A stretch of 13,208 nt of DNA from Clostridiales bacterium (GCA_003149835.1 QAMX01000155.1:1-13208); one strand, 5' to 3'; counted from the first letter of the stretch, positions 1-8,147 are shown. The notes: generated by a model not told the origin, from the sequence alone. Made by a program: numbers and translations.

Positions 1-480
1 ATGTCGACGGCCGACTCGCAGCTTCTGGCGGCGGCGTCGAGCGTTTCGCAGAACATCGTCCGCAGCGTTTTCTGGAAAAAACTGTCCGACAAGGGCGCGA
101 TGGTGATCGCGCGCACCTCGGTGGTGCTGATTTCCGTGGTCGCGGTGTTTATCGCATGGGATTCCAACAGCTCGGTGTTCAAGATCGTCTCGTTTGCGTG
201 GGCGGGCTTCGGCGCGGCGTTCGGCCCCGCGATGCTCGCGGCGCTGTTCTGGAAGCGCTCCAACCGCTGGGGCGCGCTGGCCGGCATGGTCAGCGGCGGC
301 GCGATGGTCTTTATCTGGAAGTTTTTGATCCGGCCGCTCGGCGGCTTGTGGGATATCTATGAGCTGCTGCCCGCGTTCATTGTCGCGTCGATTGCCATCG
401 TCGTTGTCAGCCTCCTGACCGGCGCGCCGCAGAAGGAGATTGCCGACGAGTTCGACGCCGCCAAGGCCATGCGGGATTAA
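1..480 (+). CDS. putP: Sodium/solute symporter (PutP-type), C-terminal part
   Basis: This is the C-terminal end of an SSS-family sodium:solute symporter, closest by eye to sodium/proline symporter PutP, an inner-membrane carrier that drives uptake with the sodium gradient. The first residues, MSTADSQLL, match a conserved internal stretch of PutP, so the ATG at the window edge is an internal Met and most of the gene lies upstream. Of roughly 500 residues expected, 159 are present. Four hydrophobic segments are visible, around residues 39-53, 62-84, 89-110 and 119-140, and a charged cytoplasmic tail ends in KAMRD. The next gene starts 36 bp downstream with no terminator between them, so co-transcription with the amino acid importer is plausible. 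Family membership is fairly sure; proline as substrate is inferred. Confidence 0.85.
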   Translation: MSTADSQLLAAASSVSQNIVRSVFWKKLSDKGAMVIARTSVVLISVVAVFIAWDSNSSVFKIVSFAWAGFGAAFGPAMLAALFWKRSNRWGALAGMVSGGAMVFIWKFLIRPLGGLWDIYELLPAFIVASIAIVVVSLLTGAPQKEIADEFDAAKAMRD

Positions 481-516
481 CGCCCGGGCCAAACGACAAA
501 AGAAGGAACGGATACC

Positions 517-1353
517 ATGAATTTATTCGGGGATAGCCTCGCGGAAACGCTCCGCTATGCCGGCGCGATCATGCCCTCGCTCATAGACGGGCTGTGGATT
601 ACGCTCAAACTGTTTTTGTTGACGCTGGTGATGGCGGTGCCGCTCGGCCTGCCGCTGGCGCTCGGCAGCATCTGCCGGTTCCCGCCGCTCCGCTGGCTCT
701 GTAAGCTCTATATCTGGGTTTTCCGAGGCACGCCGCTGATGTTGCAGCTCTTTTTCTTCTACTTTTTTCTGCCGATCGCCTTTGAAATCCGGCTCGACAG
801 CTTTCCGACGGCTGTCATCACCTTTGTTTTGAACTATACGGCCTATCTCGCGGAGATCTACCGCGGCGGCATCGAGAGCATCGACCGCGGCCAGTACGAG
901 GCCGCGCAGTCGCTCGGCCTGAGCCGCGCGCGCACGATGTTCGGCATCATCATCCCGCAGACGGTCAAGCGCGTCCTGCCGCCGGTCGCCAACGAGGCGA
1001 TCACGCTGGTGAAGGATACCGCGCTCGTCTACGTCATCGGCGTCGGCGAGCTGATGAAGGCGTCGAAGGGCGCGGTCAACCGCGACTCAAACGCCATGGC
1101 CTATGTGATCGCGGCGGTGCTCTATCTGGCCTGTACGTTCCTGCTGACGCTCGTGGCGCGGCGGCTGGAAGCGCGCTTCTCGCGCTATGAGGCGTCCGCG
1201 CTCGCCGAGAGCGAGCGGCTCGCGCAGGCGAAAAAACGCCGCGGCATGCGGCGGCTCTTCGGCATGCGCCGCGCCGGAAATCAGCCGGAAGGCGGCGGCG
1301 CGGCCGCAGACGAAAAGCGGGGGGAACGGGATGAGCGAAAAGACAATGACTGA
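517..1353 (+). CDS. Polar amino acid ABC transporter permease
   Basis: Membrane permease of a polar amino acid ABC importer (HisM/GlnP type), which forms the channel and docks the ATPase of the next gene. Hydrophobic segments lie around residues 20-50, 66-90, 96-112, 165-180 and 192-213. The cytoplasmic EAA loop is clear at 125-148 ([13 protein letters not shown]...IIPQ). The start is supported by AGAAGGA nine bases before the ATG. Family members usually end soon after the last membrane helix at about 220 residues. Here a charged, Arg/Ala/Gly-rich tail of about 50 residues continues to residue 278, and its end overlaps the ATPase start by 23 bp. No periplasmic-type binding protein is in the window, so the substrate (glutamine, cystine, arginine or other) cannot be decided. 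Confidence 0.9.
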   Translation: MNLFGDSLAETLRYAGAIMPSLIDGLWITLKLFLLTLVMAVPLGLPLALGSICRFPPLRWLCKLYIWVFRGTPLMLQLFFFYFFLPIAFEIRLDSFPTAVITFVLNYTAYLAEIYRGGIESIDRGQYEAAQSLGLSRARTMFGIIIPQTVKRVLPPVANEAITLVKDTALVYVIGVGELMKASKGAVNRDSNAMAYVIAAVLYLACTFLLTLVARRLEARFSRYEASALAESERLAQAKKRRGMRRLFGMRRAGNQPEGGGAAADEKRGERDERKDND

Positions 1354-2137
1354 AAACGGAATCAACCGGACGCAATACGTTTTGACGATGCGCGGCATCT
1401 ATAAGCGCTTTTCCAACTGCGTCGCGTTAGACGGCGTGGATCTCAATGTGGCCAAGGGCGAGACGGTGGCGATCATCGGCCCCTCCGGCTCGGGAAAATC
1501 GACGCTGCTGCGCTGTATCAACTATCTGGAACGCGTCTCGGCGGGCGAGATCGTCGTCAACGGCGACACGCTGGTGCATACGGACGCGGCGGGCAAGGTG
1601 ATCTACCCGCGCGACAAGGAGATCCGCCGCATCTGCACGGAGACGGGCATGGTGTTTCAGCATTTTAACCTGTTTCCGCACATGACGTGCGTGCAGAACA
1701 TCAGCTATGCGCCCGTGCGCGTCAAGGGTCAGAGCCGGGCCGAGGCCGAGGCGCGCGCCCGCTCGCTGATGGAGCTGGTCGGCCTGAAAGGCAAGGAGGA
1801 CGTCTATCCCGCGCAGCTCTCCGGCGGGCAGAAACAGCGCGTCGCGATTGCGCGCGGGCTGGCGATGGACCCGACGCTGATGCTGTTCGACGAGCCGACG
1901 AGCGCTTTGGACCCCGAGATCACCGGCGAGGTGCTCGCGGTCATGCGCAGGCTGGCCGAGGCGAAGACGACGATGCTCGTCGTCACGCATGAGATGGGCT
2001 TTGCGCGCGAGGTCGCCGACCGCGTGATTTTTATGGACAATGGAAAAATCGAGGAGGAGGGCGCGCCCGCCGAGCTGTTCGCCAACCCGAAGAGCAAGCG
2101 CCTGCAAGCCTTCCTCGGCTCGACGCTGAGAATTTAG
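1331..2137 (+). CDS. Polar amino acid ABC transporter ATP-binding protein (GlnQ type)
   Basis: ATPase subunit that powers the amino acid importer together with the preceding permease. All ABC motifs are intact in the 268 residues: Walker A GPSGSGKS at 50-57, Q-loop Gln110, signature LSGGQ at 163-167, Walker B LMLFDEP at 183-189, D-loop SALD at 191-194 and switch His220. [12 protein letters not shown] after the H-loop is typical of the GlnQ/HisP group. The reading frame is open further upstream to 1187, but the ATG at 1331 is preferred: it has GGGGAA just upstream and gives a normal N-terminus. It overlaps the permease end by 23 bp, which suggests translational coupling. The unit ends at the hairpin at 2152. 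Confidence 0.93.
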   Translation: MSEKTMTENGINRTQYVLTMRGIYKRFSNCVALDGVDLNVAKGETVAIIGPSGSGKSTLLRCINYLERVSAGEIVVNGDTLVHTDAAGKVIYPRDKEIRRICTETGMVFQHFNLFPHMTCVQNISYAPVRVKGQSRAEAEARARSLMELVGLKGKEDVYPAQLSGGQKQRVAIARGLAMDPTLMLFDEPTSALDPEITGEVLAVMRRLAEAKTTMLVVTHEMGFAREVADRVIFMDNGKIEEEGAPAELFANPKSKRLQAFLGSTLRI

Positions 2138-2151
2138 CCGCATACAAAACC

Positions 2152-2199
2152 GCGCCCCGCAGCCGGACTGCTTCTGCAAATCCGGCCGCGGGGCGCTTT
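2152..2199. terminator. Bidirectional intrinsic terminator
   Basis: A GC-rich hairpin sits between the convergent ATPase and SpoIID-family genes. The outer arms GCGCCCCGC (2152-2160) and GCGGGGCGC (2188-2196) pair perfectly. The inner arms GCCGGA (2162-2167) and TCCGGC (2181-2186) also pair, with single unpaired bases between the two stems. TTT follows on the plus strand and TTTTG on the minus strand, so it can serve both genes, though both T tails are short. Confidence 0.7.
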
Positions 2200-2264
2200 G
2201 ACGCGGGGGGTCCCTCAGAGAAAACGCGGCTGCGGCAATCCTCCCGGTTTGGGGGTCTGGCGCG

Positions 2265-3362
2265 TCAGGAGGCGGGCGTCTGGGAGGCCGTACCGCCCTG
2301 CGACAGCGCCGCGCCGGTATAGTAGTGCGTCAGAATCGCCGAATAGCTGTACCCTTTGAGCGCGAGCACCTTCGCCCCGTTCTGGCTCATCCCCACGCCG
2401 TGACCGTAGCCCTCGGTAACAAACTGGATGCGCCCCGTGCCCTGCGTGACGGTGAAGCTGGCGCTGCGCAGGCCGCAGAGCGAGCGCAGCTCGTTGCCGC
2501 TGACGGAGACCCCGCCCACGGAGACGCTTTTGACAAGGCCGCTGCCGGCGCGGTCAAAGCCGCTGAACCAGTCCAGAGCGTCGGGATCGAGCGAAGCCGA
2601 CGGATAGCGGGCGAGAAACATCTCCCGAAATTCGTCGGAATCGAACACCGCCGTGTCGGTATAGCCCGCCAGCCCGGCTTCGCCCTCGGGCGCGGCGACG
2701 CTGACGAGGTACGGCACGTCGCCGCCCCAGACGTCGGCGCAGTCGTTGGTTTTCGCGCCCGACATGGAATGAAACACGGCCATAATCGGCTCGCCCTCAT
2801 AGGTGAGGATTTGCCCCGCCGTGTCGGCGACGGCTTTGGTGATGCGGTCGGCGTAGCTCCGCCCGTTTTCGCCCCAGCTGGCGGCGAGCGCGTCGAGGTC
2901 GGACAGCGCGCAGCAGTGCGCCGGATTGTCGCAGATGACCGCGCCGGCGTGCGCGGATACGGGGTGCGCCAGGCGGTAGGCGATATACGTCCGCGCGGCT
3001 ACGGCCTGCGCTTTCAGCGCCTCCTCGGGGAAAAGCGCGGGCATTTCAGCGGCGACGATGGCCTCCGTCGCCTCCTCGATGGTCATCTGCGTCTCGGCGC
3101 CGTCAAGCAGGACGGTGATGTAGGCCGCGCTGTCGGGCCGGTCGGGCTGCGCCGGCTCGGGGGAAGAAGCCGTGGTCGCCGCCCCGGAGCCTGCGGGCGC
3201 GGTGGTCTGCGCGGACGTCTGCGCGGTGGTCTGTTCCGGCAGGCTGGTTTGAAGAGACGGGCCGCCGTCCGGCTCGCTGTCCGGCCGGCTGGCAAAGGCC
3301 GCCAGGGGCAGGGCGAACGCCGCGAGCAAAAGGCACAGGGCCAGGATGATACTCCGTTTCAT
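2265..3362 (-). CDS. spoIID: SpoIID/LytB-family sporulation protein
   Basis: SpoIID-family lytic transglycosylase. In sporulating Firmicutes SpoIID cuts denuded peptidoglycan during engulfment, together with SpoIIP and SpoIIM. The 365-residue protein has an N-terminal signal or anchor helix (4-24), a low-complexity Thr/Ala/Pro/Gln linker (about 35-76), then the SpoIID domain. EATEAIVAAEMPALFPEEALK is the family hallmark, with Glu106 of EMP as the expected catalytic residue. The segment CDNPAHCC (144-151) matches the Cys/His zinc-site region. The C-terminus has the typical GYGHGVGMSQNGA (318-330). The start at 3362 is preferred over an upstream in-frame Met because GGAGGACAAGCAGCT directly precedes it. 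It stands alone, with a possible sigma-E-like promoter at 3431-3459. It could instead be a non-sporulation SpoIID-domain paralogue, as family members are often multiple. Confidence 0.85.
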   Translation of the reverse strand: MKRSIILALCLLLAAFALPLAAFASRPDSEPDGGPSLQTSLPEQTTAQTSAQTTAPAGSGAATTASSPEPAQPDRPDSAAYITVLLDGAETQMTIEEATEAIVAAEMPALFPEEALKAQAVAARTYIAYRLAHPVSAHAGAVICDNPAHCCALSDLDALAASWGENGRSYADRITKAVADTAGQILTYEGEPIMAVFHSMSGAKTNDCADVWGGDVPYLVSVAAPEGEAGLAGYTDTAVFDSDEFREMFLARYPSASLDPDALDWFSGFDRAGSGLVKSVSVGGVSVSGNELRSLCGLRSASFTVTQGTGRIQFVTEGYGHGVGMSQNGAKVLALKGYSYSAILTHYYTGAALSQGGTASQTPAS

Positions 3363-3430
3363 AGCTGCTTGTCCTCCGTAAAATCCATAAAATCGTGCCG
3401 GCGGGGTGGAGCTTTCGTGGCCGACGCTAC

Positions 3431-3459
3431 ATGATATGCCGCCGGCTCGGAGGATATGC
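3431..3459 (-). promoter_or_regulatory. Candidate sigma-E-like promoter for the SpoIID-family gene
   Basis: On the minus strand GCATATC (3459-3453) is followed after 14 bp by CATATCAT (3438-3431). The Bacillus sigma-E consensus is about GHATATT, 14-15 bp, CATACAHT; the match is 6 of 7 and 6 of 8. The expected transcription start is about 60 nt before the ATG. spoIID is a known sigma-E target in B. subtilis, which makes the fit meaningful, but this is an inference from pattern alone. Confidence 0.4.
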
Positions 3460-3504
3460 GCATCCTGAAACAACGCAGATCACGGCACAGAAAATAAAGG
3501 GGAT

Positions 3505-3556
3505 AAAAAAGCCGGGGCTGCGGCCTGTGCGTCACAGACCGCAGCCCCGGGCTTTT
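3505..3556 (-). terminator. Intrinsic terminator of the GH29 gene
   Basis: A long hairpin with perfect arms GGGGCTGCGG (3514-3523) and CCGCAGCCCC (3538-3547), extended inward by CTGTG/CACAG. On the minus strand it is followed by six T (3505-3510), so it terminates the gene ending at 3690; the plus-strand side also has TTTT. The 133 bases between it and the stop codon of that gene hold nothing I recognise. Confidence 0.85.
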
Positions 3557-3689
3557 ATGCAGGTGCGGAGGAACAGCGGACAAAACGGCGGCGGAGCGTA
3601 TCAGAGAAAACCGGCTGCCCGCCATGGCTTTGAAAAGACGTTACTGTACAGAAGGCGTTTTTGCGGCTTTGCCGCCGATGCAGCCCGCC

Positions 3690-4913
3690 TCATTCCAGCC
3701 CGTCCAGCGAATCGAAAACGAGCTTTAAAACGATCGGCTCGTGCGCAAATTCGTTGACGGGGATATGTTTGACGTGCAGGTATTCGCGCGTCGTGCGCGA
3801 ATAATCGACCCAGGTTGGAAAGCGGTCGAGCGCCGTTTCGATGCGCCGGCCGTCGTTGAGGAGGATGCACTCCTTCGGCAGCTTCGTCAGCGGATTGAGA
3901 ATCAGCCCGCCGCAGATGGGGATGGACGGGAAATGGATATACAGCGTATCGCCGCGGCGGGTGACGGGATTTTCGTCGCGCCCGAGCGGCGCATGAAACG
4001 GAACCGCGCCTTCAAAGGCTTCGGCGACGCGCTGGTACCAATCGCCGACGCGGGTCAGAACGCCGCGCGCCTGCGGCGGAATCGAGCCGTCGGGCATGGG
4101 GCCGACGTTGAGGAGGTAGTTTCCGCCCATGGCGAGGATTTTGTCGAGCTCGCCGGTCAGATAGCGGTCGGCAAAATAGTCCTCGTCGCGCCGGTAGCCC
4201 CAGCTCATGCGCCCCACGGACTGGCACGCCTCGGCGGGGCGGTCAAAGCTCTTGCCGTCGGGAACCGTGCGCTCCGGCGTCGAATAGTCGCCTTCGCTGA
4301 AACCGCGGTCGTTGATCAGAATCTCCGGTTGCAGCTTCCGCACCAGCTCGTTGACGCTCGGGTCGTGAATCTGCGGCGGGATGTCCCAGAACAGCGCCGA
4401 GATTTTTCCGTAGCGCGTCAGAAGCTCGGTGATCTGGCGCTTGATATAGGCGATATAGCGGCTCATGTCCGGCTCGTCTGTCGGGCGCGGCGCGATCTGG
4501 TGCGAGCTTTTGGGGTTATAGGCGTTGGGATGGTGCCAGTCGGGGATCGAGTAGTAGAGGCAGAAGGCCATGTCCTGCTCGGCGCAGGCCGCGGCGAGCT
4601 CGCCGACGACGTCGCGGCCGAACGGCGTGTTCGTGACCTTATAGTCCGTCTCGTCGGTGTCCCACATGCAGAAGCCGTCGTGGTGCTTGGAGGTGACGCA
4701 GAGATAGCGCATCCCGACGCTTTTGGCGAGCGAGACGATTTCCCGCGCGTCGAAGCGGGTCGGGTTGAAGCGCTTGGGAAACTGCTCGTATTCCTCGCGG
4801 GGAATCTGCATGACAAACTGATACTGCTCGTGAAATTCGGAGAGCGCGTAAACGCCCCAGTGGAGAAACAGCCCGAACCGGCGCGACGCGTCCCAGTGAG
4901 CGGCGTTGATCAT
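3690..4913 (-). CDS. GH29 alpha-L-fucosidase-like glycoside hydrolase
   Basis: Glycoside hydrolase family 29, retaining alpha-L-fucosidases that remove fucose from host glycans or milk and plant oligosaccharides. In 407 residues the (beta/alpha)8 domain shows FGLFLHWG at 13-20, TSKHHDGFCMWD at 74-85, the likely nucleophile Asp177 in ALFWDIPP, NDRG at 201-204, and the family end motif LLNVGPMPDGSIP at 267-279. A C-terminal beta domain fills about 310-407. There is no signal peptide, so the enzyme should be cytoplasmic and act on imported oligosaccharides. The start at 4913 has GAGAGG eight bases upstream. It is a single-gene unit with its own terminator and has no sugar transporter next to it. 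Fucose specificity is inferred from the family; related galactosidase activity is possible. Confidence 0.85.
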   Translation of the reverse strand: MINAAHWDASRRFGLFLHWGVYALSEFHEQYQFVMQIPREEYEQFPKRFNPTRFDAREIVSLAKSVGMRYLCVTSKHHDGFCMWDTDETDYKVTNTPFGRDVVGELAAACAEQDMAFCLYYSIPDWHHPNAYNPKSSHQIAPRPTDEPDMSRYIAYIKRQITELLTRYGKISALFWDIPPQIHDPSVNELVRKLQPEILINDRGFSEGDYSTPERTVPDGKSFDRPAEACQSVGRMSWGYRRDEDYFADRYLTGELDKILAMGGNYLLNVGPMPDGSIPPQARGVLTRVGDWYQRVAEAFEGAVPFHAPLGRDENPVTRRGDTLYIHFPSIPICGGLILNPLTKLPKECILLNDGRRIETALDRFPTWVDYSRTTREYLHVKHIPVNEFAHEPIVLKLVFDSLDGLE

Positions 4914-5206
4914 CTCGAAAACCTCTCTTCTGTGTTTGTTTTCTTCGCCCGGCGGGCTGCATACGGCGCAGAAAGACGGCCCGCCCCGCCGGGTTGGTTT
5001 TAGGATCGCCTGCGGAGCCTTTTGATGCTACCATATTATATCATAACACGGCGGCCGCCGCAGCCGGAAAACAGGGCGGCTATATATTTTTTTTGGGAGG
5101 GCCCGAAGCCTTGTCCGCCCGCTTTCGGAGGGGGCGATGCGCTTTCTCTTCCGGCCGGGCCCGGCGGCGGCATACGGCGAAGCGCCGCAACGCAAGACCG
5201 CCGCCG
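4914..5206. other. Gene-free GC-rich stretch upstream of the GH29 gene
   Basis: Between the GH29 start and the terminator at 5207 no gene is supportable; the open frames here are short and lack ribosome sites. On the minus strand a perfect -10 hexamer TATAAT lies at 5040-5035, inside the AT-rich tract 5033-5046, and may drive the GH29 gene, giving a leader of about 115 nt. No acceptable -35 box lies 16-18 bp upstream. A run of eight T (5088-5095) and the GC-rich sequence 5096-5206 have no function I can name. Confidence 0.3.
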
Positions 5207-5250
5207 AAAAAAAGCTGCGGGAAACGGCGAAGAGCCGTTTCCCGCAGCTT
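5207..5250 (-). terminator. Intrinsic terminator of the VWA/ceramidase-like gene
   Basis: A perfect 17-bp stem: AAGCTGCGGGAAACGGC (5212-5228) and its complement (5234-5250), with a 5-nt loop. On the minus strand it is followed by seven T (5213-5207). It begins 23 bp after the stop codon of the upstream minus-strand gene, as expected for a strong intrinsic terminator. Confidence 0.92.
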
Positions 5251-5272
5251 GAAAGGGGCCGGTTTTAACGCG

Positions 5273-8032
5273 TCAGTTGCCGATGCCGGCAAGCAGCGCT
5301 TCAAAATTCTCCGCCATGACATACGCCATGTTCGGGCCGACCGAGTTGGTCTCTTCGTAGTGCTTGCGGTCGGGGGTAACCCGGTAGTCGTTGATATACG
5401 GCAGCGTCGGGTTGAGGACGAAATCGTTGGGCGGGACGACGTAGCCGGTCATGTCGTTGGACAGACCGAAGACCAGCAGATCCTCGTGACCGGCGCCGAA
5501 GGATTTGCCGTAGCGCGCCGCGATCTCCACAAACGTCTCGGGGTTCTCGGCGCTCGGGTTGTGCGGGTCGGTGTTGAGATCGCCCGTGACCTCTTCGAGC
5601 AGGCCGCCGTAGACGAGCTCGGCGAACATCTCGCCCGGCGTCAGGACAACGGCCTTCGTCCGCGTGCCGTTCTTCTGATAGAATTCCATATAGCTCATTT
5701 CAGTGGTGGCGCACAGGGTGAGATTGTCCTGCACCATGCTGAAATACGTCTGCGCGAAGGAGGCGAGCGAATAGCTGAGCAGCTCGCCGGTGCTCAGGCC
5801 GCTATCCTTGTACTGGTTATAGATCGCCACGGCGTCGGCGAGCGCGGAGGTCATCAGCGACAGATTGCCGAAGCCCTCGGCCGTCTCGCGCAGGCCGGTG
5901 GAGACATCCTTGATGTAGACGCGCGTGTCGATGATTCCCAGCGACGCGACGGCGCCGAGCAGGAAGTTGTCGAGCGCGGTCTCAAAGGTCGTGGTCGTAA
6001 AGTTGAGCTTCGGCACGAGCTCGAACTCGTTGTCGACGCTGAGCGTCAGCTCGCCGATGCGCTGGCCGGTGACCTGCGTGATGATCCAGAACTTGTGGCG
6101 GTCGTTTCTCGGAACAAAGGTGTCGGGGTATTCGTGCTCCTTGGTGGTGCGGATCAGGCCGCCGATCGCGCCGACAAAGAACGCGAAGTCGGCGTCAGCC
6201 TCTTCTTCAAGGTAGTCCGCCAGCGGCGCGAGGTAGTCGGCGCTCGCCGCCGGGTTGGGGCCGTACAGCGCTTCGACGTGCGCCGGCAGGTGAATCAGCA
6301 TGATCTCGCGCTTATTGGCGTCGTCGGGGACAAAGCGGAAGCGCGTCAGGATATTGGCGTTGTCCGTCACATACGGATAACGGGTGTCCTCGATCAGCGG
6401 GCTGGTATACTGCGACTGATCCCTCGCGTCGGCGTTGCCGACGAAGAAGGAGCCGTCGGTGCGGGCGTTGAAGGCGGCGATGGCCGCGTTCTTGACGGCC
6501 GCGGAGACCTGCTCCATGTGCTGCGGATCCTTGGCGTCGAGCAGAAGCTTGCCCCACATGCCGAAGGTATCGACCATGGCGTGATTGTGGTCGCACATGA
6601 TATGAATCTCGCGGATGTTGTTTTCATGGGCGAAAACCGCGAGGCTGTCGCGCATCTGATTGATGGTCGAGCGGCTCATGCCGACGGACTCAACGGCGAT
6701 CAGCAGCACGCCGCCGCGGCCCGTATTGTCGTCAAGGTACACCGCGCGGGCATAGGCCGTGTCGATGTAGCCGAGACAGGGCTTGTCGTTGCCGTAGCCG
6801 GCCATCCAGTAATCGCTTTCCGGCAGAGAATAGACAGGGAGCGAATCGCAGAACGCCGTAACGGCGTCCGCCTCTCCGTCGGTGCCGAGAGCCGCTTGGA
6901 GCGTCGCCAGCTTGGCGGCGATGTCGGCCGTATAGGCCGCGTAGTCGGCGTCAAAGGTCGCGGAATAGGTAACCATCGTCGCCGGGTCAAACGGCGGGTC
7001 AAGCGGGATAACGCGGTTCAGGAAGGATTTGAAAGACGCCTTCAACTGCTCGCGCGCCGCCTCGGGATACGCCGCATAGGTCGTATCGATGGCGGAGTAA
7101 GCGTCCATTGCCGTCCGGATTGTGCCGGTCAGGTCGCTCACGTTAAATGAAAGGTCCTCGCCGAAAATGCTCTTGCTGTACAGCAGGCCCGTGTCGGGCA
7201 GGTCGGAGGGCTTGTAGCTCAGGAAGGGGAGATCGGTCGGGATAATGCTCTCCTTGCCGAAGCCCGCGGTCCACTTGGTTCCCGCCGTCGCGGTGTCAAA
7301 GCTCTCCTCGGCGTTCATCGCCGCCCAGATCGATGCGGCGATGCCGGACTGCGTGTGCGTGTAATAGCCCTTGTTCTGAGCCGCGCACAGCAGCTTTTCC
7401 CCGCGGGAACCGTCCGCGATCGCGATGCCGACGGTGTGGATGTCGATGCCCCAGTCGCGCATCAAATGCGCCTGGTCGAGCGCCGCGTTGGCGGCTGCGT
7501 CAGTCTCCAACAGGCCGGTGCCGAGCACGGTCGAGTCGGTCGGGTCATAGTAAAACTGCGTCTTGCCGGCGCTGAGCAGCACGACGGCCTGCTTGGCTCC
7601 CGCGCGCCCTTTTTCCTGGAAGAGCTGCGTCGCTTTCAAAAGGCCGGCCTCGACGTTTCCGTTGTCGTTGGAACGAAGAATTGCGCCGATAGTCGATTTC
7701 AGAAGCGTCTTGCTCTTGCTGAACTGATAGGAGACGGTTGCTTCCTTCGCAAAGGAGACGATCGCGACGCGGGCGTTGTCGCTGCCGTTGAGCACGGCGT
7801 CAACGACGTCCTTGGCGATCTCCCGTGCGGGCTTCATCTTCCGCTCGTAGCAGGTCGGGAGATGAGAGTGGTCTTTGGTGCAGGTCAGGATTTCCGTGTT
7901 CATGTTGTCAGAGCGGTCGAGAACGATGACGACATCGACGGTGATGTCCGTTCCCGCCGCGCTGACAGCAGCGGGCAGAAGTCCTACCAGCATCACGCAT
8001 GCCAGCAGCATGCTCAGGAGACGTTTGCGCAT
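5273..8032 (-). CDS. Secreted VWA-domain / neutral ceramidase-like fusion protein
   Basis: A 919-residue exported protein with two parts. Residues 1-25 are a signal peptide (MRKRLL, hydrophobic core, cleavage near AVSA-AG). Residues 30-240 resemble a von Willebrand A domain (VVIVLDRSDNMN at 34-45), but its metal site is degenerate. From about 400 the sequence resembles neutral/alkaline non-lysosomal ceramidases: MAGYGNDKP at 410-418, DHNHAMVDT at 481-489, GAIGGLIRTT at 621-630, PGEMFAEL at 799-806, NDMTGY at 859-864 and HYEETNSVGP at 891-900. His482/His484, His584, Glu801 and Tyr864 are candidate zinc ligands by analogy with the Pseudomonas enzyme. Such enzymes hydrolyse the amide bond of ceramide; the substrate here is unproven. 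The start at 8032 has GAGGA seven bases upstream. The in-frame extension to 8128 is rejected because it runs through the promoter. Confidence 0.72.
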   Translation of the reverse strand: MRKRLLSMLLACVMLVGLLPAAVSAAGTDITVDVVIVLDRSDNMNTEILTCTKDHSHLPTCYERKMKPAREIAKDVVDAVLNGSDNARVAIVSFAKEATVSYQFSKSKTLLKSTIGAILRSNDNGNVEAGLLKATQLFQEKGRAGAKQAVVLLSAGKTQFYYDPTDSTVLGTGLLETDAAANAALDQAHLMRDWGIDIHTVGIAIADGSRGEKLLCAAQNKGYYTHTQSGIAASIWAAMNAEESFDTATAGTKWTAGFGKESIIPTDLPFLSYKPSDLPDTGLLYSKSIFGEDLSFNVSDLTGTIRTAMDAYSAIDTTYAAYPEAAREQLKASFKSFLNRVIPLDPPFDPATMVTYSATFDADYAAYTADIAAKLATLQAALGTDGEADAVTAFCDSLPVYSLPESDYWMAGYGNDKPCLGYIDTAYARAVYLDDNTGRGGVLLIAVESVGMSRSTINQMRDSLAVFAHENNIREIHIMCDHNHAMVDTFGMWGKLLLDAKDPQHMEQVSAAVKNAAIAAFNARTDGSFFVGNADARDQSQYTSPLIEDTRYPYVTDNANILTRFRFVPDDANKREIMLIHLPAHVEALYGPNPAASADYLAPLADYLEEEADADFAFFVGAIGGLIRTTKEHEYPDTFVPRNDRHKFWIITQVTGQRIGELTLSVDNEFELVPKLNFTTTTFETALDNFLLGAVASLGIIDTRVYIKDVSTGLRETAEGFGNLSLMTSALADAVAIYNQYKDSGLSTGELLSYSLASFAQTYFSMVQDNLTLCATTEMSYMEFYQKNGTRTKAVVLTPGEMFAELVYGGLLEEVTGDLNTDPHNPSAENPETFVEIAARYGKSFGAGHEDLLVFGLSNDMTGYVVPPNDFVLNPTLPYINDYRVTPDRKHYEETNSVGPNMAYVMAENFEALLAGIGN

Positions 8033-8081
8033 TGAAATTCCTCGCTTTCTCTTATGTGATTTTTTTGGGGATACGGCATCC

Positions 8082-8108
8082 CATTCATAAATTACCACCT
8101 TATGAATG
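8082..8108. promoter_or_regulatory. Perfect 9-bp inverted repeat, candidate operator
   Basis: CATTCATAA (8082-8090) and TTATGAATG (8100-8108) are perfect inverted copies separated by 9 bp. They lie just downstream of the promoter at 8119-8147, at about +4 to +30 of the expected transcript of the VWA/ceramidase-like gene. That is a usual place for a repressor operator. A leader hairpin is the alternative. Confidence 0.5.
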
Positions 8109-8118
8109 AGATATCTAT

Positions 8119-8147
8119 ACCTTACCACAAAATGATAGATTTGTCAA
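8119..8147 (-). promoter_or_regulatory. Sigma-A-type promoter of the VWA/ceramidase-like gene
   Basis: On the minus strand a perfect TTGACA (8147-8142) is followed after exactly 17 bp by TAAGGT (8124-8119), which keeps the most important -10 bases T1, A2 and T6. The start would be near 8112, giving a leader of about 80 nt that contains the inverted repeat at 8082-8108. The surrounding sequence is AT-rich and gene-free. Confidence 0.65.

Noticed and set aside
1427..2179. 250-residue minus-strand open frame
   Set aside because: Antisense to the intact ABC ATPase; starts inside the terminator hairpin.
2325..3434. 369-residue plus-strand open frame
   Set aside because: Antisense shadow of the SpoIID-family gene.
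3741..5003. 420-residue plus-strand open frame
   Set aside because: Antisense shadow of the GH29 gene, which has clear family motifs and a ribosome site.
4994..7150. 718-residue plus-strand open frame
   Set aside because: It is antisense to the VWA/ceramidase-like gene, has no ribosome site, runs through a perfect terminator, and its protein is Arg/Val/Gly-rich without motifs; long antisense frames are common in GC-rich genes.
8032..8128. Upstream in-frame start for the VWA/ceramidase-like gene
   Set aside because: The extension runs through the -10 element and operator-like repeat and would bury the signal peptide.
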